Shown: piece by piece, positions 19,000 through 26,976 of the stretch
Position numbering within the stretch: the first letter of the stretch is position 1
Layout of the letters: each line of letters starts with the position of its first letter
Position numbers and translations under genes: made by a program
Notes under the pieces: generated by a model
The model's input: the letters and a program-made list of their open reading frames with translations, nothing else
Told to the model about the DNA's origin: nothing
The model's database searches: none
Source: Bacteroides faecichinchillae JCM 17102
Lineage (GTDB): Bacteria; Bacteroidota; Bacteroidia; Bacteroidales; Bacteroidaceae
Length of the DNA stretch: 64,000 nucleotides
Assembly (NCBI RefSeq): GCF_000614145.1
Contig: NZ_BAKK01000020.1
Span: forward strand, 1-64,000
Direction of reading: 5' to 3'

Positions 19000-19734
19000 A
19001 TGGAAAATATTAGAAAATACTATAGAGAGATGAAAAGATTATTAAGCAGGAAACGACTTTCTAATCGCCAAGTTAATATAGAGGCTGCTCAATTAGCAAA
19101 CATATCTTTAGATGGCATCAAGAATAAGTTATTATCTATGCCAATAAACGTGCGCCCCCAATATGCTAAATTTATTGTAGATGCCATAAATAATGAGGTT
19201 TCTATGTTTGAGTACACCATAGAAACAGAATTAGATTATGGCTATCTACTATCACTTGACTTAGATTACTTATATCAACTTGATTATTCTCATTCCTTTC
19301 CATTACACATTACTGGAGTTTTTGAAGAATTTGGGATTGAAATAAAGCATGAAATTCAAGAAAAAGATAATTCCTATCATTTTCAAGGCTTGAAACTTGA
19401 AAATTATCAATCCAATAATAACACAGAAGTTGAGGTTAATATTTTAGGAAATAGAAAAGAACCAAAGGCTACTCTAGCGCAACAATGGGCTATTATTCGT
19501 AACTTAATGGAATGCGCAACAGGTTGGAAACTAACAAACGATTCTAACCAATTAATGTACAACAAAACGGATGTAGCTAAATTCATATCTTTTTTATGTG
19601 GGGGGGCCGAAGATCGAATACGGAAACATCTAGAGGATGAATTAGCAGCAAAGGATGTAAACGAAATTCTCCCTTATTTAGAGAACATTGGACTTCATGA
19701 AATCTCTGACAGAATAAAGAAAGATGCAAAATAG
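19000..19734 (+). CDS. Mobile-element protein of unknown function
   Basis: A 244-residue soluble protein, with no signal peptide or membrane helix. The N-terminus is basic and helical (MKRLLSRKRLSNRQVNIEAAQLANIS). The middle is acidic, with YGYLLSLDLDYLYQLDYSHS. The C-terminus carries an Asp/Lys-rich helical tail with FISFLCGGAEDRIRKHLEDELAAKDVNEILPYLE. The C-terminal segment resembles those of DNA-binding accessory proteins seen beside integrases in Bacteroides elements, but I cannot name a family. It follows int by 77 bases and is followed by a 16-bp palindrome. Confidence 0.6.
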   Translation: MENIRKYYREMKRLLSRKRLSNRQVNIEAAQLANISLDGIKNKLLSMPINVRPQYAKFIVDAINNEVSMFEYTIETELDYGYLLSLDLDYLYQLDYSHSFPLHITGVFEEFGIEIKHEIQEKDNSYHFQGLKLENYQSNNNTEVEVNILGNRKEPKATLAQQWAIIRNLMECATGWKLTNDSNQLMYNKTDVAKFISFLCGGAEDRIRKHLEDELAAKDVNEILPYLENIGLHEISDRIKKDAK

Positions 19735-19738
19735 TGAA

Positions 19739-19754
19739 TTTGGGACGTCCCAAA
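19739..19754. promoter_or_regulatory. 16-bp perfect palindrome, candidate operator
   Basis: TTTGGGACGTCCCAAA lies 61 bases before the HTH gene at 19816. A further half-like sequence, GTCCCAA, follows at 19759-19765. It lacks the T run of a terminator, so an operator for the neighbouring DNA-binding proteins is more likely. Confidence 0.5.
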
Positions 19755-19815
19755 AGTAGTCCCAACTTTTAAAACGTAAGCAAACTTTGCTCCATAATCA
19801 AAAAATAATAAGATT

Positions 19816-20124
19816 ATGGAGCATTTTTTATCTACACAAAATTCAATTCTTATTCAAGGTGTGACTCCTTCCGACCTTGAAAGTATGTTAAGCCGATTAC
19901 TTGATAAGAAGCTGGCTAGTATTATTGATTCTACACCCAAAGTAGAAAGTACTTCACGTGATGGACTTTATAAGCGTAAAGAGGCTGCTGAAAAGCTACG
20001 TATCTCCCTAGTAACATTGGATAACTGGACTAAGCTTGGCATTATTAATGCTAGGAGAATTGGTACACGTATTTATTATACGGAGAAAGATATTAACGAC
20101 GCTTTGAAAAAGGTATCTAAGTGA
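19816..20124 (+). CDS. Excisionase-like helix-turn-helix protein
   Basis: A 102-residue protein. The C-terminal half (about residues 50-100) is a MerR/excisionase-type winged helix of the HTH_17 group: LYKRKEAAEKLRISLVTLDNWTKLGIINARRIGTRIYYTEKDINDAL. The N-terminal half has the variable helical segment found in Bacteroides element proteins, ending in LSRLLDKKLASII. Its place between integrase and replication genes is that of an Xis or of a regulator of the replication operon. A palindrome upstream may be its target. Confidence 0.8.
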   Translation: MEHFLSTQNSILIQGVTPSDLESMLSRLLDKKLASIIDSTPKVESTSRDGLYKRKEAAEKLRISLVTLDNWTKLGIINARRIGTRIYYTEKDINDALKKVSK

Positions 20125-20139
20125 GGAAGGGGCATAACT

Positions 20140-20466
20140 ATGGACAAAAAGAAAAAGGAAGCCTCAACGACTTCCAATCTCCTCAACAGCAGGAGCAAAG
20201 ATAGTAAATCCTCTCGAATCATCCAACAGGTACGATCTATTTTCTTATCAGGTCGAAAGGTAACAGCAAAGGAAATTAACGCTGAAACAAATTCCAACGA
20301 TGCAAGGCGTGTTATTTCTACACTTCGAAATGATGAAGGCTGGAATATTAAAGACGTTCGTTTAGACAATAACTGTAAATTGTATTGGTTAGAACTGGAT
20401 GAACGAAAGATGTATATTGGGAAGAAAGGAGGTAGTAATGAGCGAAGCAATAAAGCAGATTGTTAG
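20140..20466 (+). CDS. Winged-helix-like small protein of the replication operon
   Basis: A 108-residue basic protein. After a Lys/Ser-rich N-terminus, residues 25-85 resemble a small winged helix: IIQQVRSIFLSGRKVTAKEINAETNSNDARRVISTLRNDEGWNIKDVRLDNNCKLYWL. It starts 15 bases after the HTH gene and overlaps the start of the RepA-like gene by 29 bases, so the three are co-translated. It may control replication. The family name is not certain. Confidence 0.65.
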   Translation: MDKKKKEASTTSNLLNSRSKDSKSSRIIQQVRSIFLSGRKVTAKEINAETNSNDARRVISTLRNDEGWNIKDVRLDNNCKLYWLELDERKMYIGKKGGSNERSNKADC

Positions 20467-21531
20467 TGAATTTGAAAAACCTGTGATCGATATTCCATCC
20501 GATATAATGATTGCCATTCAAAGTAGCCGTTTGGATTTATCACAAAATATACCCGAACCGCAAATGCTTGTATCAAAAGAAAATCTGCCTGTATGTACCC
20601 GGGGAAATTTTTCTTTCGTTATTGGGTTACCCGGTGCAAGAAAAAGTTTTCTATGTTCCGGTATTGCTGGGGCGTTCCTGAATGAAAACGGCTGTATGGG
20701 GTTAGACAACCCGAACGGATCTGGTAAGCTGCTTTGGATTGATACAGAGCAAGCACCGGGGCACGTGGCGAAGATCGGTAGGAGACTACACCGCATTGCA
20801 GGGCTTACAACTAACATCAATTCAGATAATATCATTATTCACATGTTGAGAGAGTATCAGCCGCCATAAGACATAAAATCTTTTATGCGTGCATGGGTTT
20901 ATATCATCCCGATTTTGTCGTTCTTGATGGAGTTAGCGATCTAATAGCCGACCCTAACAGTTCAGAGCAATCAACGTCTGTAATTAATGATTTGATGGCA
21001 TTGACAAAGGAATATGATTGCCACGTTCTGACAGTCATTCACGCCAATGTAGGAAGTGAAAAGGCCCGGGGACATCTTGGATCGGAAGCTTTGCGGAAGT
21101 GCGAAACAGCGATTTTTGCAGAGGCTAAAGGAGACGTAACGTTATGCAAATGGGCTAAAACTAGAGATATGCGACCGATGGACTTTGCATTTATGGTTTT
21201 GGAAGGGCTTCCTGTTGAAGCTGAATACATACCCATTGAAGCAAAAACGGATAAACTGCAACAGACTTTATCAAGTATCATGCCTCAATATCCAGGAACT
21301 ATAACCTATTCGGAGTTAAGGCAGAAACTAATGGTACATCTTGGATTGAAAGAAAGAGCGGCAGAAAAGAATGTTACGAAAGCGGTAGAGAATGGATATA
21401 TTATCAAAAATCAGGTAGCTGTTATCACCTGCCAAAGATTGAAAAAGCTAATGATACACTACCATTTTAATAACCGTTACCGTACCGTACTTTTCTACCG
21501 TACTCATCACCCCTTCTATAGAAGGGGGTGA
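20438..21531 (+). CDS. RepA-like AAA ATPase/helicase (one frameshift)
   Basis: The start at 20438 follows a strong AAAGGAGG site (about 20427-20434), rare in this genome. The frames 20438-20869 and 20893-21531 form one RecA-like (AAA_25/RepA) ATPase of about 364 residues. It is broken near 20861, where YQPP meets the frame reading IRHKIFYACMGLYHPDF. The nucleotide-binding loop is IGLPGARKSFL, with Arg where the P-loop usually has Gly. Walker B is DFVVLDGVSDLI, and a sensor-like HANVGSEKARGHLGSEALRKCE follows. A C-terminal winged-helix-like segment ends in YHFNNRYRTVLFYRT, which is encoded by the repeat array at 21473-21588. It probably unwinds the element's origin. The break is probably an indel error. 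Confidence 0.8.
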
Positions 21532-21588
21532 ATACGGTTAATACGGTGTACGGCAAAAATACGGTAAAAATACGGTTATTAATACGGT
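21473..21588. repeat. Iteron array around an 18-bp palindrome, candidate replication origin
   Basis: Four ACCGT units (21473, 21479, 21484, 21497) lie left of the perfect palindrome CCCCTTCTATAGAAGGGG (21510-21527). Six TACGG units (21533, 21542, 21549, 21560, 21571, 21583) lie to its right. ACCGTA and TACGGT are reverse complements, so the whole array is symmetric. It overlaps the end of the RepA-like gene and precedes the primase-like gene, the place expected for an origin. Confidence 0.7.
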
Positions 21589-21615
21589 GCTATAAAATTA
21601 TAAAGATTTCGATTT

Positions 21616-22665
21616 ATGAGTGAACATACATATCACCTACAGAAATACGCTGGAACGAGCACCCGCCACACCTGCCCGCAATGTGGACATAAAGGAGAAT
21701 TTACTTATTATGTTGATGAAAGAAATGTTCCTATTGATGAATCGTGCGGACGTTGCAACCGGGAACGTTGCGGTTATCATCTGACACCTTCGGAATATTT
21801 CAAGGCACACCCGACCGATAAACGAAATGAGTTTACCACATGGAAACAGCCGGAACCACCTAAAGTAATTCCAGTATCTTATTTGCCTTCCTCGTTATTG
21901 ACAACAGATACATACCGGAGTGAAAACAACCTGTTCCGGTTCATGGCTAAGGAGTTTGGGACGAATAAGACTAACCTGGTTTTTGATATCTACCATGTAG
22001 GGACATCTAAGCACTGGAGAAATAACGGAGGCTTATCTACGGCTTTCCCCCAGATCGACGATAAAGGTAGGATATGTCAATTGAAAGTAATGGCTTATAA
22101 TCCGTACAACGGTAAGCGGATGAAAAAACAGGACCGGGCGGAGATGTGGAGCGACAAAGCCCAAAAGTATGTACCCGATACCAGACCAATGGATAAAATT
22201 TGGTTTGCCGGGAAAACACTCCTCAAAAACTATGAAGCCAACTTGCAGCAAACATTCTTCGGTTGCCATTTAATAAAAGCCTCATCCCGGATAGGAATTG
22301 TTGAAAGTGAGAAGTCAGCCCTTATATGCTCTATTTTGATGCCTGAAATTACATGGATAACAACAGGAGGCTGTAACGGCTGTAAATGGACAGAAAAAGC
22401 CGTTATCAAACCGCTATCAGACAAAAGGGTAGTTTTATACCCTGATAGTGGAATGGTAGCAAAATGGGAAGGAAAAGCTGAAATATTACGCAGTTCTGGA
22501 ATAGATGTAACAGTTAGCCGGATATGTGAAGGACTATCGGATAATTGGGACGTAGCGGATGTCCTTCTTCGGGAACGGCACGTTCAAAAAGGGATGTCTA
22601 TCGGTGAAGTAATGGCTTATGCCAAAGAAATTGGAGTTTCCCGACAAATAACTTATAACGTTTGA
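21616..22665 (+). CDS. Primase-like zinc-finger/Toprim protein (DUF6371-like)
   Basis: A 349-residue protein. The N-terminus holds a zinc-binding pattern: HTCPQCGHKGEFTYY, then SCGRCNRERCGYH, resembling the CHC2 finger of DnaG primases. The C-terminal half has Toprim-like features: GIVESEKSALICSILMPEITWITTGGCNG, VVLYPDSG and WDVADVLL. This combination fits the DUF6371/Toprim proteins of Bacteroides mobile elements, which would make RNA primers for the element's replication. It follows the iteron array and overlaps the next gene's region by a few bases. Confidence 0.8.
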   Translation: MSEHTYHLQKYAGTSTRHTCPQCGHKGEFTYYVDERNVPIDESCGRCNRERCGYHLTPSEYFKAHPTDKRNEFTTWKQPEPPKVIPVSYLPSSLLTTDTYRSENNLFRFMAKEFGTNKTNLVFDIYHVGTSKHWRNNGGLSTAFPQIDDKGRICQLKVMAYNPYNGKRMKKQDRAEMWSDKAQKYVPDTRPMDKIWFAGKTLLKNYEANLQQTFFGCHLIKASSRIGIVESEKSALICSILMPEITWITTGGCNGCKWTEKAVIKPLSDKRVVLYPDSGMVAKWEGKAEILRSSGIDVTVSRICEGLSDNWDVADVLLRERHVQKGMSIGEVMAYAKEIGVSRQITYNV

Positions 22666-22667
22666 GT

Positions 22668-23093
22668 ATGGAAACAGAAACAATCTACGGGCAAGTGATA
22701 GCGAAGGCAAATAACTATCAAGCCGTACCGGGCAAGGAAGGACAAAAACGGATTATTAAAAATGACCGGATTAGAGAATATGAGAAATCATTTTGCCTAC
22801 AATGCAGAAAATACCGAGGTAAACGCATTGCTGGACGTTTCAAACTCTTTATTCGTGTTTGGCAAAGTAGTTCACGTTTTGATCTGGATAACGCTTTAAA
22901 AACAATCCTTGATTGTCTACAAATGGTTGAGGCTATAACAAACGACAGCCTTTGTTTTGAGATCCATGCGGAAAAACGCATAGACCGACGGAATCCAAGA
23001 GTAGAATTTGGTCTGGAAGAGATAAACGAGCAAAAAAATATATTCAGTCCAAATAAAGCGAGCATAAACCACTTTTACCTGCGAGATGAGTAA
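22668..23093 (+). CDS. RusA-like Holliday-junction resolvase
   Basis: From the ATG at 22668 (METETIYG) the protein has 141 residues. It contains the RusA-family core SSRFDLDNALKTILDCLQMVEAITNDS, with the conserved Asp pair in DLDN and the Asp in TNDS, followed by a Lys in HAEKR. RusA enzymes cut four-way junctions in phage and element replication. It begins two bases after the primase-like gene's stop codon, so it belongs to the replication operon. Confidence 0.75.
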   Translation: METETIYGQVIAKANNYQAVPGKEGQKRIIKNDRIREYEKSFCLQCRKYRGKRIAGRFKLFIRVWQSSSRFDLDNALKTILDCLQMVEAITNDSLCFEIHAEKRIDRRNPRVEFGLEEINEQKNIFSPNKASINHFYLRDE

Positions 23094-23161
23094 GAGTACC
23101 AAAAAGAATAGATTATCATTTTCGTTCACCTTAAAATGAGCGAGAGCAACATTTAAAAATT

Positions 23162-23434
23162 ATGGAAGTAATTAAAGAATTAGAGAAAGAGTTTATTAAG
23201 AACAAAGAGCGATTTGTCCAAATCGGATATAATCCCCAAACTAAAGTTTATTTATACAAGCGTATATTCCCAAGAGGAGCAATCGTTTATGAAGTGTTCA
23301 AACGTAGGATAAACAAACGGTTTAACTGTATTAGCTATCCTGGTGGCAATGCCTTTGGTTATTGGGCTTTGACATTTCCTAAATATGAGCAAGCAAAATA
23401 TTATTTAGATAATGGGTTTATAAAACCTTCGTAG
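23162..23434 (+). CDS. Small basic protein of unknown function
   Basis: A 90-residue protein, charged and without a signal peptide. The segment KVYLYKRIFPRGAIVYEVFKRRINKRFN suggests a small beta-hairpin followed by basic residues. The C-terminus has GGNAFGYWALTFPKYEQAKYYLDNGF, typical of short phage or element proteins. I recognise no family. It starts 68 bases after the RusA-like gene and is the last gene before a non-coding gap. Confidence 0.55.
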   Translation: MEVIKELEKEFIKNKERFVQIGYNPQTKVYLYKRIFPRGAIVYEVFKRRINKRFNCISYPGGNAFGYWALTFPKYEQAKYYLDNGFIKPS

Positions 23435-23460
23435 GCTAATTTAAAAAAGAACCATTCAAA

Positions 23461-23623
23461 CAAATGCCATCCAAGCGAGGAAAAGTATTATCGGATAGGC
23501 GTTTGTCTAACCGTTGCAAAAGAATTAGATGATAAATATATCGTTCAAACGGGAAAAGTCGCTTAGACGCAAACAGGATGAGAAAACGAGCAAAATAATA
23601 TGGGATAACATGGGAAAATCCCA
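23461..23623. other. Structured non-coding region, candidate oriT or small RNA
   Basis: The 319-base gap between 23434 and 23754 holds several imperfect inverted repeats and no gene. CAAATGCCATCC (23461-23472) can pair with GGATAGGCGTTTG (23493-23505), and GTTTGTCTAA with TTAGACGCAAAC further on. The short hairpin TGGGA-aaa-TCCCA at 23611-23623 overlaps a second TGGGAT/ATCCCA pairing. Function is unknown. A transfer origin or structured RNA are options. Confidence 0.35.
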
Positions 23624-23741
23624 CATTATAGTACTATTGCTTTTATGTTTTACGGCATGTCTTAAACCTTAAAACAGAGAAAATATAAGCAAATAGAATA
23701 AAATAAGGTAAAATGAGATAAAGAAAACAGTAGAAACATAC

Positions 23742-23749
23742 TATATTTG
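23742..23749 (+). promoter_or_regulatory. -7 element for the GHKL-STAS-like pair
   Basis: TATATTTG lies only 4 bases before the ATG at 23754. Transcription would start at or near the start codon, so the message may be leaderless, or the true start may be further downstream. Confidence 0.5.
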
Positions 23750-23753
23750 CATT

Positions 23754-24662
23754 ATGAATATTGCAATTAAAATACCAAATGCGGACAGAGACGAAAGGAT
23801 AGGAAGTGTATTCAATCATCTTTTTTCTGTTATATTGCAGAATGAAATATACGGAGAGGGGGATAATATTATTTGGGATTTCTCGAATACGTCATTTTTT
23901 CATCCGTTCTTTTTATTCCCTTTTGCCATATATAGAAGCAAATGTAAAACCAACATTGATTGCAAAAATCTACCCTCATATATGAGAAGTTATTTGAGTT
24001 GTGTGCGCTTCTTTGACATGCTTACAATAGAAGATGATGAGGGACTGAAAGAGGCATTAAAAGAGTATTTGGTTAAAAGCTATATTCCTATATGCAGATT
24101 CAGTAGATTAAATAAGAATATTGATTCGATGCAGACAATAATTCAATCTGTAGTAGAAAAACAAAAGCAGTTAGATGCAAGGCTGAAAACTCCAATTTCA
24201 TATTTAATTAGTGAATTAGTTTGCAATATAGACCAGCATTCAGACAGTGAATTTGGTTACATCTATACACAGTATTTAGGCAAGGAGAATAGTTTAGACA
24301 TTTGTATTGCCGATGACGGGATCACTATATACGGAAGTTATGTAAAAACACAGAAAATGATTGAAGAAATAGGTGATAATGAAGCAGAAGCACTTAAATT
24401 TGCCAACGAAGGGTATTCTACAAAGAATCTTCCAGAAGCAGAAAATAGAGGGTTTGGCATATCTTCCACAAAAAGCATGATTGTAGAAGGGCTTGGAGGC
24501 GCATTTTTTATGCTATCCGGAGGCGCATTTCATCGACATGATATTAACGGAAGTTCGTATGTTAAGCTTCCAGAATCCATTAGTTGGGATGGTACAGTAA
24601 TACTTATGAGAATACCGTTAACAGTAAATAATTCTTTTGATTACATGAAATATATAAGGTAG
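23754..24662 (+). CDS. GHKL-type ATPase (histidine-kinase-like ATP-binding protein)
   Basis: A 302-residue protein with no signal peptide or membrane helix. The N-terminal 110 residues are not recognisable. The C-terminal half carries the ATP-binding Bergerat fold: N box YLISELVCNIDQHS (Glu154, Asn158), G1 box IADDGITI (about 186-192) and G2 box RGFGISSTK (232-240). No phospho-acceptor His domain is visible, so it is not a sensor kinase. The STAS-like gene follows 11 bases after it. Serine kinases of the RsbW/SpoIIAB type work with STAS partners, so a partner-switching module is a reasonable inference. The position in the accessory part of a mobile element suggests anti-phage or stress control, but that is untested. 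Confidence 0.75.
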   Translation: MNIAIKIPNADRDERIGSVFNHLFSVILQNEIYGEGDNIIWDFSNTSFFHPFFLFPFAIYRSKCKTNIDCKNLPSYMRSYLSCVRFFDMLTIEDDEGLKEALKEYLVKSYIPICRFSRLNKNIDSMQTIIQSVVEKQKQLDARLKTPISYLISELVCNIDQHSDSEFGYIYTQYLGKENSLDICIADDGITIYGSYVKTQKMIEEIGDNEAEALKFANEGYSTKNLPEAENRGFGISSTKSMIVEGLGGAFFMLSGGAFHRHDINGSSYVKLPESISWDGTVILMRIPLTVNNSFDYMKYIR

Positions 24663-24673
24663 GAGGTAGTATT

Positions 24674-25009
24674 ATGAACGAAATGATTAAACTTTACGAT
24701 TTGTTTGGAACAGAAATACGTTCACGCTCTAATGCCGATGTATTGCGTGAAAAAATCTTGGATTGTAATATTTCTATTATTGACCTATCGCAAATAACAT
24801 TTATTTCTAGGTCTTTTGCGGATGAGCTTTGCAATTTGTCTGAAAGCGAGAATATCAAAATTTATAATGCAAAAGGCATTGTAAAAAATATGCTGTCCAT
24901 TGTGTCTGAAAGCAGAAAGAATAAACGAATAAGGAAAACCGACAATGCCGAGATGAAAGAATTTAGCGATTTCAAAAGCCTTTCTAATTTTTTATCCACA
25001 ATATCGTAA
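24674..25009 (+). CDS. STAS-like (DUF4325-type) protein
   Basis: A 111-residue protein. Residues 1-75 follow the STAS-like pattern of DUF4325: KLYDLFGTEIRSRSNADVLREKILDCN, then ISIIDLSQITFISRSFADELCNL, with the hydrophobic strand followed by a Ser-rich phosphorylation-type loop. The C-terminus is a charged helix. A good AGGAGG-like site (aggaggtagt) precedes the ATG. Gene pairing and order match ATPase/anti-anti-sigma-like modules. The Ser residues in the ITFISRSFA loop are possible phosphorylation targets. No sigma factor is encoded in the element. Confidence 0.72.
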   Translation: MNEMIKLYDLFGTEIRSRSNADVLREKILDCNISIIDLSQITFISRSFADELCNLSESENIKIYNAKGIVKNMLSIVSESRKNKRIRKTDNAEMKEFSDFKSLSNFLSTIS

Positions 25010-25077
25010 AATATAGAAGCATGAATTTTGTTGAGCTTGAAATCGTTAGCTTATATTCATGCAAGCATACAACTAAA

Positions 25078-25116
25078 AAAGGGACACTTTATAATCTGGC
25101 GTCCCTTTATTTTATT
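25078..25116. terminator. Terminator after the STAS-like gene
   Basis: AAAGGGAC (25078-25085) pairs with GTCCCTTT (25101-25108), followed by TATTTTATT. On the other strand the A run before the stem gives a T run, so it can also end the convergent lipoprotein gene. Confidence 0.7.
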
Positions 25117-25191
25117 ATGATATCATATTGGTGTGTTTTCAGAATAAGTATTCCTAATAATAGTAAATGAATATAATAACAATATTCTATA

Positions 25192-25566
25192 TCAAGGTTC
25201 GTCATTACCAATTAGAACATCTTCATCAAGATATATATTTATATTTTTCCCTTCTTCTAAATAATATACATTTTGTACCCAATTATTTTTTGAGTTCATA
25301 AGTATACAGATCTTCACTTTTACTACTTTATCATTAGCTTGAAAAGTCTCAATAGCTCCAGTTTCACATTCTGTCAGCCTTTTATTAGCTATCTTATCAC
25401 CACTAGAATTATATTCAAAAACAATAACGTCGGCTACAGGTTCAACGCTCCTAAATTCCCAGAATAAAGTATAAGTACTAGGACGTGGAGGTTCTTCATC
25501 ATCTGATGAACATCCAGTGAAAATAAACATTGGCAACATAACCAATAAAAATAAAATCTTTTCCAT
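25192..25566 (-). CDS. Small lipoprotein of unknown function
   Basis: From the ATG at 25566 the protein has 124 residues and begins MEKILFLLVMLPMFIFTGCSSDDEE, a clear lipoprotein signal with an acidic tail after the Cys, as in surface-exported Bacteroides lipoproteins. A start at 25581 is also possible. The frame is open up to 25668, but that part overlaps the promoter. The mature part is a probable beta-sandwich of about 100 residues (YTLFWEFRSVEPVADVIVFEYNS). No family is recognised. It is a lone gene, convergent with the GHKL/STAS pair. Confidence 0.65.
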   Translation of the reverse strand: MEKILFLLVMLPMFIFTGCSSDDEEPPRPSTYTLFWEFRSVEPVADVIVFEYNSSGDKIANKRLTECETGAIETFQANDKVVKVKICILMNSKNNWVQNVYYLEEGKNINIYLDEDVLIGNDEP

Positions 25567-25594
25567 TACTGTGTGTCTCATATTATACAATGCG

Positions 25595-25602
25595 CAAACG
25601 TA
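25595..25602 (-). promoter_or_regulatory. -7 element for the lipoprotein gene
   Basis: The minus strand reads TACGTTTG, matching TAnnTTTG. CTTG lies about 20 bases upstream. The transcript would begin just before 25581. Confidence 0.5.
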
Positions 25603-25709
25603 CAAAAAGCCAAAACAAAAAACAAGCCTTGCAGACATTTTCCGATTATAAAAGTGATTAAGAATCACTTTCTATATGCAGAATTCTACAAGTAAAATAC
25701 AATACGAAA

Positions 25710-26647
25710 TTAGCCTATCTTTAGTTTCTTATTGTCCTGGAATAAAGAATAATACTTTTTTCTAGCATTAGCCTTTTCTTCATCTCGCACTCGCTTTCGT
25801 TCCAAATCAATTCTTTTCGCTGATATTGCATCTACCAGTTCATCTACATTTTCCATCTTAGTACTTACGTAAGTTCTTCTATTTAATCCTATTTCTGTCA
25901 CCATATTACGATCTTGAATTATATTTAATAGCTTATTATATTGACGTTTGGTAGTATATTTATCATATACCCTTTTTAAAGTCTCATCCTTTAGTAACAA
26001 CTCCAGTTCCTTCTGGTTTATCGCTCCAAACATCCTACATTTTATCATTTCCGATGTTGTTTGGGCGAAATCCTTATCTCCAATTATAGATGAAATCCCC
26101 ATGTACATAGCCCACATTGCACGATCATCTGCCGTCATGGTATCTTTTAGCTTATAGAGATTACTCATAACTTCCCCGTTCAATAGAACAAAAGAACATT
26201 TGCCTAAATCATACCTCATTTTATATTTTTCTACAGTACTAAGTGTATATTTCACTGTATTCGTTTTCAAGTTCAACATATAAAATACTTGGCGTACTCT
26301 ATACCATTCTAAAACCTGATCGTAAAATGATGGATTCTTTTTACTATAATCATTCAGGTATTCAATCTCTAACTCTGGGGCAAAGTTCTCATTTTCGAAG
26401 CGTTATAATCTTCATCATAAGGGAATTCATCCATTTTATCGTATTCCTGTAGTAGTTTATCGGGTAGTTCCTCTATTGATCTATAGATACAATAAACAAA
26501 ATCTTTGAGAGCATTACTTTCTATTATGTCAATCTTTCGAGACGTACAAAAGATTCCAATATCATACATATCATTGATTGCTTCTTTTTCGTAGATCATA
26601 CCTCTCAATAGCGATAGAGGTATTAGGATAAAAGGATTTTTATTCAT
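25710..26647 (-). CDS. Mobile-element protein of unknown function (one frameshift)
   Basis: Two minus-strand frames, 26647-26369 and 26279-25710, belong to one protein of about 312 residues. Between them the alternative frame reads ENFAPELEIEYLNDYSKKNPSFYDQVLEWYRVRQVFYMLN and joins both parts, if one A is restored near 26397. The protein is soluble and helical, with a conserved-looking N-terminus NPFILIPLSLLRGMIYEKEAINDMYDIGIF and a basic coiled C-terminus (ISAKRIDLERKRVRDEEKANARKKYYSLF). I cannot name the family. Similar proteins occur in Bacteroides islands near replication genes. It has its own promoter and a hairpin leader. Confidence 0.6.
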
Positions 26648-26667
26648 ATCTTTGTTTCCGTATTAAC

Positions 26668-26704
26668 AAGAGGACATTCCGTCGTGATGATGTGGTGTCC
26701 TCTT
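26668..26704 (-). other. Hairpin in the 5' leader of the unknown gene
   Basis: AAGAGGACA (26668-26676) pairs perfectly with TGTCCTCTT (26696-26704) around a 19-base loop. The hairpin lies in the leader between the -7 element at 26720-26727 and the start codon at 26647. It could be a regulator-binding or attenuation site. Confidence 0.45.
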
Positions 26705-26719
26705 TCTGTTTTATAATTG

Positions 26720-26727
26720 CAAAGGTA
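26720..26727 (-). promoter_or_regulatory. -7 element upstream of the unknown gene
   Basis: The minus strand reads TACCTTTG, matching TAnnTTTG, about 73 bases before the start codon. Confidence 0.5.
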
Positions 26728-26778
26728 AAGAACTGTTTTTCTTATTCAAAAACGAAATAATAAATAGATGTTAAAAAT

Positions 26779-26885
26779 GTACCTCTTAAATAAGTACGTA
26801 CCTATGTATGTACCTATGTGCGTACCTATACACGTTCCTCATTAATAACTATATTTTTATAACTATATTATTAATAACTATTTCT
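26779..26885. repeat. 12-bp tandem repeats next to AT-rich repeats
   Basis: GTACCTAT starts at 26798, 26810 and 26822 with an exact 12-base period, with a degenerate fourth unit (GTTCCTCA) at 26834 and a further GTACCT at 26779. The next 45 bases are almost pure A/T and hold three TAACTAT units. Iterons beside an AT-rich tract resemble a replication or regulatory site. Confidence 0.6.
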
Positions 26886-26976
26886 TAAGGTTACATCATC
26901 AATTAAAAATTGACGATGCTCCCACCCAAAAAACATGATAGCGAACAAAAAAAGACACCAAGGAAGTAGATATAAA

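Noticed and set aside
26779..26845. Possible CRISPR-like array
   Set aside because: The repeats are 12 bases with no spacers of constant length and no cas genes.
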